From an uncultured Streptococcus sp. (GTDB taxonomy: Bacteria > Bacillota > Bacilli > Lactobacillales > Streptococcaceae), in assembly GCA_902461025.1 (NCBI GenBank), contig CABPWC010000035.1, positions 1-13,976 on the forward strand: a stretch of 13,976 nt of DNA, read 5' to 3'. The notes beneath the pieces are model-generated. The model searched no databases. It had not been told where the DNA came from and worked only from the letters and a program-made list of their open reading frames with translations. The position numbers were made by a program, and so were the translations under genes. Positions 1 to 4,691 of this stretch are shown piece after piece; the first letter of the stretch is position 1; every line of letters starts with the position of its first letter.

Positions 1-95
1 AACTCTACAGTTCGAACTTGAGAAATCAGCTCTGCATATTGGCTTTCATTAACTGTAAAAACTTCCCCACAATTTGGACATTTAATTTCGTTCAT
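1..95 (-). CDS. DUF2130-type protein, N-terminal fragment
   Basis: Only the first 31 codons are inside the window; the gene continues beyond base 1. The protein begins MNEIKCPNCGEVFTVNESQY, a single CPNC half of a zinc-ribbon-like motif followed by the start of a likely helical region. From memory, this opening matches DUF2130 proteins, which are predicted coiled-coil proteins of unknown function with a short Cys pair at the N-terminus. The start at base 95 is supported by an AGAGGA ribosome binding site about 6 bases upstream and an extended -10 promoter at 128-136. The family assignment is inference from a short stretch, and nothing can be said of the rest. Confidence 0.6.
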   Translation of the reverse strand, partial: MNEIKCPNCGEVFTVNESQYAELISQVRTVE

Positions 96-127
96 GATTT
101 TCCTCTGTATTTAACATTACTACATTC

Positions 128-136
128 ATTATAGCA
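128..136 (-). promoter_or_regulatory. extended -10 promoter of the DUF2130-type gene
   Basis: On the minus strand this reads TGCTATAAT, a perfect -10 hexamer with the TGn extension, placing the transcript start about 25 bases before the ATG at 95. No good -35 is visible. The promoter lies between the start codon and the terminator of the upstream FNT gene. Confidence 0.6.
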
Positions 137-152
137 TGGAAAAACAAAAAGA

Positions 153-177
153 AAAAGTTGGAATCAATCCAACTTTT
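153..177 (-). terminator. Rho-independent terminator of the FNT gene
   Basis: A 10-bp stem, AAAAGTTGGA paired with TCCAACTTTT, has a 5-base loop. On the minus strand it is followed by a T-rich tract (the complement of 136-152). The 3' edge of the gene, including part of its TAA stop at 176-178, is inside the stem. Confidence 0.8.
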
Positions 178-973
178 AATCTACGTATGTATCTTCGTTC
201 TTGTTTAAAAAAGCGTAAGGCAATCCAATCAAAAGACCACCACCGATGAAGTTACCAATAAAGGTTACACCCCAGTGACGTAGGATATTTCCAATACCGA
301 AGTTTGCAATAGAATCGGCGGCAACACTGAACTTAACAATAGCAAATGAAGCAAAGTTTGCGGCGATGTGCTCATTTGTTAAGAATACAAACATGTAAAT
401 GGCTGATAGAACTAACCAAAGTTTTGCTCCACCATCCTTAACTAAAACAAATGAAAGAATGGCGATGTTTACAAAGATATTAGCTAGAATACCTTCAAGT
501 AAAACTAGTTCATTAGAGCGACCCAACTTCATTTCTACAACTCCAGAAATAAAGCTATCATGTGTTAGATTAGCGTAAGCTGCTGAATGAGCAAATCCCC
601 AACCAGCGATAAGGGCACCGATTAAGTTAAAGAAAGTACAATATAGAAGAATTTCAGCTGTTTTTCTCCAGCTAATTTTTTTCAAAAAACTACCTGCTGT
701 TAAGAACATCATGTTTGACGTTACCAATTCAGCATTTAAGAAGACAATATAAGCTAGTCCCCAAGCAAAAACAAACGGGAAAAGGAAGCGTCCACTACCT
801 GGTGCAATCTTATTAATCAAATCTGCACCAACGGCTCCTGCTGCCGTACTGAAAGTTAAGAAAGCACCCGCAAACATAGAACGAATCGCATACTTAAATT
901 TACTATTCGAATAAAGACTTTCTTTCTTTTTACAAGCAAATTCAATTTTTGAAATAAATTCTGAAGAAACCAT
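176..973 (-). CDS. Formate/nitrite transporter family (FNT) channel
   Basis: A 265-aa integral membrane protein of the FNT family (FocA/NirC-like), which forms pentameric channels for formate, nitrite or similar small anions. In a fermenting streptococcus, export of formate made by pyruvate formate-lyase is the likeliest role (inference). The sequence shows six hydrophobic helices, a Gly/Ala/Ser-rich first helix around residues 33-50, and NEHIAANF at 200-207. The His in that motif corresponds to the conserved pore His of FocA-type channels. Length is normal for the family. The start is supported by AGGAG 5-6 bases upstream and a TGTTATAAT promoter. It lies just downstream of a decayed paralogue with a near-identical leader. 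Substrate cannot be fixed from sequence. Confidence 0.9.
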   Translation of the reverse strand: MVSSEFISKIEFACKKKESLYSNSKFKYAIRSMFAGAFLTFSTAAGAVGADLINKIAPGSGRFLFPFVFAWGLAYIVFLNAELVTSNMMFLTAGSFLKKISWRKTAEILLYCTFFNLIGALIAGWGFAHSAAYANLTHDSFISGVVEMKLGRSNELVLLEGILANIFVNIAILSFVLVKDGGAKLWLVLSAIYMFVFLTNEHIAANFASFAIVKFSVAADSIANFGIGNILRHWGVTFIGNFIGGGLLIGLPYAFLNKNEDTYVD

Positions 974-1002
974 ATAAACTCCTAAAACTTTTATTTGTGA
1001 AT

Positions 1003-1011
1003 ATTATAACA
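1003..1011 (-). promoter_or_regulatory. extended -10 promoter of the FNT gene
   Basis: Minus-strand TGTTATAAT lies about 30 bases before the ATG at 973; a weak -35 (TTCCCA) lies 17 bp further upstream at 1026-1031. The same -10 and the same AGGAGTTTATATG leader precede the pseudogene at 1594, showing that the promoter was duplicated together with the gene. Confidence 0.65.
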
Positions 1012-1070
1012 TAAAATCGGAATTATGGGAAGGCTTTCCTAAATCAATCAGTAATAATTTTTAAAAATAT

Positions 1071-1084
1071 CGGAATCGTTTACA
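1071..1084 (-). promoter_or_regulatory. possible CcpA (cre-like) site upstream of the FNT gene
   Basis: The minus strand reads TGTAAACGATTCCG. The left half (TGTAAACG) matches the cre consensus TGWNANCGNTNWCA, but two of the conserved right-half positions do not. It sits about 40 bp upstream of the FNT -35 region. Carbon catabolite control of a formate channel would make sense, but the match is imperfect. Confidence 0.3.
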
Positions 1085-1181
1085 CCCTTGTAGTTTTAAG
1101 GTTTTACACTTCAAATATCTCTGAAAACAATTCCTGAACTTCTAGAGCCGTTTATTATAATTAATATATATTTACTAAAAT

Positions 1182-1207
1182 AAAAAGAGAGAAACCTAGC
1201 ATTTCTC
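1182..1207 (-). terminator. terminator of the FNT relic
   Basis: On the minus strand GAGAAA and TTTCTC pair around a 7-base loop (arms 1202-1207 and 1189-1194), followed by TCTTTTTA. The hairpin is short and ends about 20 bases beyond the relic's stop codon. Confidence 0.55.
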
Positions 1208-1227
1208 CCCACTTCTATTGATAAATT

Positions 1228-1594
1228 TTAGTCTACATAAGTCTCTTCGTTTTTATTAAGGTAAGCGTATGGTAATCCTATCAAGAAACCACCACCAATT
1301 AAGTTAGCGATGAAGGTAACTCCCCAATGGCGTAGAATATTTGGAATATCAAAGTTAGCAATTTGATCAGAGACAATACTAAATTTAATAATACTAAAGG
1401 ATGAAAAGTTAGCTGCAATGTGCTCGTTTGACAAGAAAACAAACATAGAGATTGCTGATAAGATAATCCACAGCTTAGCAAGGAAGTAACTAGCACTAGG
1501 AATGAATAGCATATTTGAACTTGCTTTGATCAAAAAGACTTTCTTTTTTATGACAATAATAATCAATCTTTGAAATAAATTCTGAAAAACTCAT
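1228..1594 (-). pseudogene. decayed second FNT transporter (internal deletion and frameshift)
   Basis: The original start is the ATG at 1594, preceded by the same AGGAGTTTATATG leader as the intact gene. The first 32 codons read MSFSEFISKIDYYCHKKESL, then FDQSKFKYAIHS, and run into TAG. They align with residues 1-32 of the intact FNT protein. In another frame the sequence resumes with AKLWIILSAISMFVFLSNEH and continues to the C-terminus, matching residues 183-265 at 65 of 83 positions. About 145 codons (helices 1-4) are missing and the frame is broken at the junction. An open frame from 1566 would give 112 aa, but its N-terminus is the wrong frame of the old gene, so I call it a relic. Its divergence shows it was an old paralogue, not a recent copy of its neighbour. 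Confidence 0.85.
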
Positions 1595-1627
1595 ATAAAC
1601 TCCTAAAAATTTTCTGTTACTATTATA

Positions 1628-1635
1628 ACATAAAA
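1628..1635 (-). promoter_or_regulatory. remnant promoter of the FNT relic (approximate position)
   Basis: The minus strand reads TGTTATAATAG about 30 bases before the relic's ATG at 1594, matching the promoter of the intact FNT gene. It may still drive a short transcript that ends at the terminator at 1182-1207. Confidence 0.45.
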
Positions 1636-1641
1636 AACTTT

Positions 1642-1663
1642 AAGAAAATAAAGATTTTTTCTT
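1642..1663 (-). terminator. weak AT-only hairpin downstream of the SUKH-like gene
   Basis: AAGAAAA (1642-1648) pairs with TTTTCTT (1657-1663). On the minus strand it is followed by AAAG and six T residues. The stem is made almost only of A-T pairs, so this is a weak terminator candidate for the gene ending at 1718. Confidence 0.3.
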
Positions 1664-1717
1664 ATTTGGAATTATTTAAAGTAAGATATGGAAACTCTTA
1701 TCCATGCTAGAAATGAA

Positions 1718-2347
1718 TTAGTTGCCAAAGTCCATGATTTTTTCTCTACTCATTCCAACAAGATCTGAAACCCACAAACCGACAATATCTGACAAGATAG
1801 AATCACAAAGATATTCATCCTCACCATGACCATATTTACAAGTGAATAGAGGGGTTCTTATCGCTGATTGATAAAATTTTAAGGCTAAGTCTTGCAGTTT
1901 CTCTGGCTGAAATTCGAGTCCCAACTCTTGTGCGAGTAGAGCTCTCACTTTATCCCATTCTTCACCTTTTGACTGATAGTTTTTTCGTGCTTTGTTGATA
2001 AATCCTTGACAGAATTTTACCAACAAATCCTTGTTTTGATAGAGCAACCGACAGGAAAAGTCTGAGATAGAACCAGCATGAAGTAAGAAAGTAAGCAATT
2101 CATCAAGGCTTTCGGCTACCCGACCAACTTGGCCTTCACTCCCTATAAAACCTATACTCTGATCCTCAAGAAAAACAAACTCGCCTCCGCTTCCGTCCTT
2201 GGCAAAGGCTATGGGCGAAAGAGAATAAACTTCATTGTTCTTAGAAAATTCAACCTCTTTCAACTGGTCATAAAAGAGAATATCGCATTCTTGCATCAAT
2301 AAAATTCTTAGTTGTTTATCTTCTCTTATTACTTGTAGTTGATTCAT
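1718..2347 (-). CDS. SUKH (SMI1/KNR4)-like protein, possible orphan immunity protein
   Basis: A 209-aa soluble protein with no signal peptide or membrane segment. Residues about 44-89 carry the part that led to the call: SPIAFAKDGSGGEFVFL, then IGFIGSEGQVGRVAESLDEL. This resembles the core of SUKH/SMI1-KNR4 proteins, where an AxDGSGG turn is followed by strands and an acidic helix. Many SUKH proteins neutralise secreted polymorphic toxins. Here no toxin gene is adjacent, so an orphan immunity or other binding role is inference. The C-terminal 110 residues are helical and contain Cys170, Cys181 and a GHGEDEY stretch that I do not recognise. I chose the ATG at 2347, not one 15 codons upstream, because AGGAG lies 10 bases before it and a promoter and palindrome occupy the longer version's 5' end. 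Confidence 0.55.
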   Translation of the reverse strand: MNQLQVIREDKQLRILLMQECDILFYDQLKEVEFSKNNEVYSLSPIAFAKDGSGGEFVFLEDQSIGFIGSEGQVGRVAESLDELLTFLLHAGSISDFSCRLLYQNKDLLVKFCQGFINKARKNYQSKGEEWDKVRALLAQELGLEFQPEKLQDLALKFYQSAIRTPLFTCKYGHGEDEYLCDSILSDIVGLWVSDLVGMSREKIMDFGN

Positions 2348-2374
2348 ATTAGCTACTCTCCTAGCTTTGACAAC

Positions 2375-2388
2375 TGTCACAAGTGACA
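2375..2388. repeat. perfect 14-bp palindrome in the SUKH-like gene's leader
   Basis: TGTCACAAGTGACA is a perfect inverted repeat (TGTCAC, AA, GTGACA). It lies just after the predicted transcript start and just before the AGGAG at 2358-2362. A repressor operator is the simplest reading; a 6-bp RNA hairpin near the 5' end is possible. No known operator was recognised. Confidence 0.6.
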
Positions 2389-2396
2389 ACAATCCA

Positions 2397-2405
2397 ATTT
2401 TAGCA
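2397..2405 (-). promoter_or_regulatory. extended -10 promoter of the SUKH-like gene
   Basis: The minus strand reads TGCTAAAAT, a 5-of-6 -10 hexamer with a TGn extension, in the 66-base gap after the upstream gene's stop. The predicted start is near 2390, so the palindrome at 2375-2388 would occupy about +2 to +16. No -35 was seen. Confidence 0.5.
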
Positions 2406-2413
2406 ATCGACTC

Positions 2414-2830
2414 TTAATAATAATAATAGATTTTAATATGGCACTTCTTGGCCACATTGGCAAGATTTTTCAATAACTCCTCGTTTCTTTTGCTTTTTCC
2501 AAAATGAAAAGTAAAAGATTTTCCATCTTTCCTTGTAAAGTACAGATGATACCTGTCCCCATTCATTCTTCTCCCTCGAACGTAATCAATATCAATCTGT
2601 CTAATTTCAGCTAGAGGAACAATCCTTTTTCTAAAAAGAATAATCGTGTGAATGTATAATCTTCCCTTTGCAATATGAAAAGGATCCAACATACTCCCAC
2701 CACTTTTTAAAGATGTCTTAACTCTTTGGAAAAAAAGATAGAAATAAAATAGTGCTAAAAAAATTAACAAAAATCTAATGACCTGATTTTTCCAAAGGAC
2801 TTCAAAAACTGAAATACGATAACCATACAT
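2414..2830 (-). CDS. small one-TM membrane protein, possible PH-like domain
   Basis: A 138-aa protein I do not recognise. Residues 17-34 form one hydrophobic helix, followed by a basic segment (RVKTSLKSG), giving a likely inside C-terminus. Residues about 52-134 alternate strand-like stretches and end in a helix. This pattern resembles a small PH-like domain (LYIHTIILFRKRIVPLAEI, a turn with GRRMNGDRYHLYF, then KDGKSFTFHF), but that is a guess from shape. The protein ends IYYYY. The start at 2830 is chosen because AAGGAA lies 11 bases upstream and the extended -10 at 2855-2863 would lie inside a longer reading frame. The SUKH-like gene follows after 66 bases on the same strand with its own promoter. 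Confidence 0.6.
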   Translation of the reverse strand: MYGYRISVFEVLWKNQVIRFLLIFLALFYFYLFFQRVKTSLKSGGSMLDPFHIAKGRLYIHTIILFRKRIVPLAEIRQIDIDYVRGRRMNGDRYHLYFTRKDGKSFTFHFGKSKRNEELLKNLANVAKKCHIKIYYYY

Positions 2831-2854
2831 ATTAAAATAATTCCTTTTTTCTTT

Positions 2855-2863
2855 ATTATACCA
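2855..2863 (-). promoter_or_regulatory. extended -10 promoter of the one-TM protein gene
   Basis: The minus strand reads TGGTATAAT, a perfect hexamer with the TGn extension. The predicted transcript start is near 2848, about 18 bases before the ATG at 2830; this sets the start codon. Confidence 0.7.
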
Positions 2864-2895
2864 CTTTTGTTGAAAGGCTAGGTTTATAGACAAAG

Positions 2896-2926
2896 AAAAA
2901 AGGCTGAACAAAGTTCAGCCTTTTTT
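2896..2926 (-). terminator. Rho-independent terminator downstream of queT
   Basis: GGCTGAAC (2902-2909) pairs with GTTCAGCC (2913-2920) around an AAA loop, flanked by A6 and T6. The symmetric tracts would let it work in both directions, but the gene that needs it is queT, ending at 2949 on the minus strand. Confidence 0.9.
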
Positions 2927-2948
2927 ACGAATTGTTGATAAGATATCT

Positions 2949-3458
2949 TTATCTAGTCAAATCAAGACGTTGACCAATTTTACCAATGATAATTGCTCCG
3001 ACAATTAGTGATGCGAATTCCCCGATACCAGTAGTAAACCATGTAAAGAAGAATGGTGCTTCAGCTACAATTGATAATTCAGCAGCAATTGTTACCATTG
3101 AAATTGAAAAAAGAATTGAAAAGAAGAAATGATCTTTACGAATCAATCCATTAAATAGATAGTCTTTACTGTATTTGCTGAACAACCATACTCCCAGGCT
3201 AAGGAATACCAGTGTAGAACCGCCTCCAACAGCGACATCAATAATTCCAAAACTGAAGAAATTAGCAATCATACATCCAAGCGTAACACCGATAATGTAC
3301 TTAGGATTATAAAAAGCTAGGAAATTCATCATTTCAGAAATACGGAATTGGTAAGCACCGTAGCTGATAGCATTGAGTGGTGGTGTGATAGTCAAAACCA
3401 CATAAATAGCTGCGACAATGGCAATGTCAGCCAAATCGCGGACAGTAAGTTTTTTCAT
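2949..3458 (-). CDS. queT: QueT-family queuosine precursor transporter
   Basis: A 169-aa membrane protein of the COG4708/QueT family, thought to be the substrate-binding S component of an energy-coupling-factor importer for preQ1-type precursors of queuosine. It begins MKKLTVRDLADIAIVAAIYV. Five to six hydrophobic helices follow, with the family-typical ITPPLNAISYGAYQFRISE (about residues 24-42) between helices. The ATG at 3458 is chosen because GGAGAA lies 4 bases upstream and because upstream sequence is the riboswitch; a longer reading frame through the aptamer is spurious. Binding of preQ1 to the leader would hide the ribosome binding site and reduce translation. The ECF ATPase and T subunits are not nearby, as is usual for group II ECF systems. 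Confidence 0.92.
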   Translation of the reverse strand: MKKLTVRDLADIAIVAAIYVVLTITPPLNAISYGAYQFRISEMMNFLAFYNPKYIIGVTLGCMIANFFSFGIIDVAVGGGSTLVFLSLGVWLFSKYSKDYLFNGLIRKDHFFFSILFSISMVTIAAELSIVAEAPFFFTWFTTGIGEFASLIVGAIIIGKIGQRLDLTR

Positions 3459-3461
3459 GTT

Positions 3462-3536
3462 TTCTCCTTTAGCGGCTCCCCCGCGTTTAATATGCTTGGT
3501 GAAAGAAGCTAAGCACCAAGGGTTGAACAAGTCAAC
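3462..3536 (-). promoter_or_regulatory. preQ1-II riboswitch (COG4708 motif)
   Basis: The minus-strand leader closely matches, from memory, the Lactobacillus/Streptococcus type II preQ1 aptamer. CTTGGTG (starting at 3520) pairs with CACCAAG. The conserved GCTTAGCTTCTTT lies between the arms, then GCATATTA. A GCGG/CCGC hairpin (loop GGGAG) follows, then AAAGGAGAA, the ribosome binding site of queT. Upstream, GTTGA/TCAAC (3522-3536) forms the extra 5' stem P1 seen in many streptococcal members. Translation control by occlusion of AAGGAG is established for the class. Confidence 0.95.
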
Positions 3537-3542
3537 TTTATT

Positions 3543-3551
3543 AGTATAGCA
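3543..3551 (-). promoter_or_regulatory. extended -10 promoter of the queT riboswitch transcript
   Basis: The minus strand reads TGCTATACT. The transcript would start near 3536, exactly at the base of the riboswitch P1 stem. This promoter is the mirror image of the gtrA-like promoter at 3567-3575; no -35 is visible. Confidence 0.7.
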
Positions 3552-3566
3552 CATTTAAAGGCTTTA

Positions 3567-3575
3567 TGCTATACT
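3567..3575 (+). promoter_or_regulatory. extended -10 promoter of the gtrA-like gene
   Basis: TGCTATACT ends 6 bases before the ATG at 3582, so transcription would begin at or within a base or two of the start codon. No ribosome binding site lies between, making the mRNA probably leaderless. Confidence 0.65.
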
Positions 3576-3581
3576 AATCTT

Positions 3582-4016
3582 ATGAAAAGATACATTAAAA
3601 AATTCTTCGATAATGAAATTTTGTCTTATTTATTTTTCGGCGTTGCTACTACAATTGTTTCTGTAGGGACTCGCATGATTATTTTTTACTTGACACAGCA
3701 AGAATTAACAGCTACTGCTCTAGGTAATATAACCGGTATCCTATTTGCTTTCTTCACGAATGACACTATTGTTTTTAAACAAAAACGAGCAAATTGGTTT
3801 AGACGTCTTATCAAATTCTCAGGAGCTAGACTTTTTACCTTCTTACTTGATATGGCATTAACCTTTATCTTTGTCACTGAATTTCCTCATATTATCGGTC
3901 AATTTGTTGGTGATGATATTAATATAATTAACACAATTGAAATAGGTATTGCTCAAGTTACAATTGTTGTCTTAAATTACCTATTTAGCAAGCTTTTTGT
4001 TTTTAAAAATAAATGA
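3582..4016 (+). CDS. GtrA-family membrane protein
   Basis: A 144-aa protein of the GtrA family (Pfam PF04138): four-helix membrane proteins that help flip or handle lipid-linked sugars during glycosylation of wall polymers or surface glycans. Helices lie at about 14-36, 43-60, 80-103 and 117-138. The two family hallmarks are present: TNDTIVFK at 59-66 and LNYLFSKLFVFK at 131-142. The start is the ATG at 3582; the family N-terminus fits and no in-frame upstream start exists. There is no Shine-Dalgarno and the promoter abuts the ATG, so the message is probably leaderless. No glycosyltransferase is adjacent, so the lipid-linked substrate is unknown. Confidence 0.9.
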   Translation: MKRYIKKFFDNEILSYLFFGVATTIVSVGTRMIIFYLTQQELTATALGNITGILFAFFTNDTIVFKQKRANWFRRLIKFSGARLFTFLLDMALTFIFVTEFPHIIGQFVGDDINIINTIEIGIAQVTIVVLNYLFSKLFVFKNK

Positions 4017-4025
4017 GCGCTTTTC

Positions 4026-4054
4026 TTGCATTCAACATAGATTTACGATATAAT
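4026..4054 (+). promoter_or_regulatory. sigma-A promoter of mscL
   Basis: TTGCAT (4026-4031), a 17-bp spacer and a perfect TATAAT (4049-4054). AAAGGAAA at 4073-4080 is the ribosome binding site. Confidence 0.88.
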
Positions 4055-4086
4055 TTAGACTGAAAAATTTCGAAAGGAAAAAGATT

Positions 4087-4467
4087 ATGTTAAAGGATCT
4101 TAAAGATTTCTTGCTCCGTGGCAACGTCGTTGACCTTGCTGTCGGTGTGATCATCGCCACTGCTTTTGGTGCTATCATCAATTCATTTGTTAATGATATC
4201 ATCACTCCACTTCTATTGAACCCAGCCTTGGAAGCTGCGCATGTACAAAACATTGCTGAGCTTGCTTGGAATGGTGTTACATATGGTAAATTCTTGAGCG
4301 CTGTTATCAACTTTGTTGTAATTGGTACTGTTCTCTTCTTCATGATTAAAGTTATTGAGAAAGCTCAAAACCTTCGTAAGAAAGAGGAAGTTGCTGAAGA
4401 AGCTCCAGCTGGTCCAACTGAATTGGAAGTTCTTCAAGAAATCAAAGCACTTCTTGAAAAAAAATAA
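4087..4467 (+). CDS. mscL: Large-conductance mechanosensitive channel MscL
   Basis: A 126-aa channel that opens under high membrane tension and releases solutes during hypo-osmotic shock; it forms a pentamer in the membrane. The N-terminus MLKDLKDFLLRGNVVDLAVG, running into VIIATAFGAIINSFVNDIITP (together residues 1-41), is the family signature: an amphipathic N-terminal helix followed by the pore-lining first membrane helix. An external loop follows at 45-69, a second helix at 70-92, and a charged C-terminal helix (TELEVLQEIKALLEKK). Length is normal. It is monocistronic, with its own near-consensus promoter and terminator. A start at 4087 fits the ribosome binding site and the family N-terminus. 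Confidence 0.97.
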   Translation: MLKDLKDFLLRGNVVDLAVGVIIATAFGAIINSFVNDIITPLLLNPALEAAHVQNIAELAWNGVTYGKFLSAVINFVVIGTVLFFMIKVIEKAQNLRKKEEVAEEAPAGPTELEVLQEIKALLEKK

Positions 4468-4473
4468 ACATTT

Positions 4474-4506
4474 AAAAGGATTTAGATATTGTCTAAATCC
4501 TTTTTT
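4474..4506 (+). terminator. Rho-independent terminator of mscL
   Basis: GGATTTAGA (4478-4486) pairs with TCTAAATCC (4492-4500), loop TATTG, followed by six T residues. The A4/T4 flanks extend the stem. Confidence 0.9.
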
Positions 4507-4534
4507 ATTGGGAAAATTAATGTTTAGATGACTC

Positions 4535-4563
4535 TTGAGTTACACCATCTTTTTTGATATAAT
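4535..4563 (+). promoter_or_regulatory. sigma-A promoter of tRNA-Arg
   Basis: TTGAGT (4535-4540), 17-bp spacer, TATAAT (4558-4563). The predicted start is about 5 bases before the mature tRNA 5' end. Confidence 0.85.
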
Positions 4564-4574
4564 GAGGGAAGTTT

Positions 4575-4646
4575 CCACCCTTAGTGTAATGGATATCACG
4601 TAAGATTCCGGTTCTTGAGATGGGGGTTCGATTCCCTCAGGGTGGA
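4575..4646 (+). tRNA. tRNA-Arg(CCG)
   Basis: A complete 72-nt cloverleaf. The acceptor stem CCACCCT (4575-4581) pairs with AGGGTGG (4639-4645) over 7 bp, and the discriminator is A4646. The D arm is at 4584-4599 with one U-U mismatch. The anticodon stem TAAGA/TCTTG encloses loop TTCCGGT with anticodon CCG at 4608-4610, reading Arg codon CGG. The T arm GGGGG/CCCTC has the canonical TTCGATT loop (4627-4633). The 3' CCA is not encoded. It is a lone tRNA gene with its own promoter and terminator. Confidence 0.96.
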
Positions 4647-4658
4647 TAGATATAAACG

Positions 4659-4686
4659 AAAAAGCAACGGTTTACGTTGCTTTTTT
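4659..4686. terminator. bidirectional terminator between tRNA-Arg and the MFS gene
   Basis: GCAACG (4664-4669) pairs with CGTTGC (4675-4680), loop GTTTA, flanked by A5 and T6. It serves the tRNA on the plus strand and the convergent MFS gene ending at 4692. Confidence 0.88.
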
Positions 4687-4691
4687 CTATA

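Larger units (their letters stand above)
974..1227. other. intergenic region between FNT gene and FNT relic
   Basis: These 254 AT-rich bases hold the FNT promoter, the cre-like site and the terminator of the relic. No credible small ORF with a ribosome binding site was seen on either strand. Confidence 0.6.
3540..3578. repeat. 12-bp inverted repeat formed by two divergent -10 regions
   Basis: ATTAGTATAGCA (3540-3551) and TGCTATACTAAT (3567-3578) are perfect reverse complements separated by 15 bp. Each arm contains one extended -10, pointing outward. The -10 hexamers are about 21 bp apart, so two RNA polymerases could not occupy the site together. Confidence 0.85.

Noticed and set aside
1228..1566. 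112-aa open frame as an intact short FNT gene
   Set aside because: Its first 25 residues are an out-of-frame reading of the original N-terminus, it lacks a ribosome binding site at 1566, and it has lost four membrane helices.
2926..2933. TACGAATT, one base from the competence ComX box TACGAATA
   Set aside because: It points away from any gene start and lies in the tail of the queT terminator region.
3459..3554. N-terminal extension of queT through the leader
   Set aside because: This stretch is the preQ1-II riboswitch and promoter; the ATG at 3458 has the ribosome binding site and the family N-terminus.
4575..4646. tRNA-Arg as an occupied integration site
   Set aside because: No integrase and no duplicated tRNA 3' end were seen downstream; the next gene is a convergent MFS transporter after a clean terminator.
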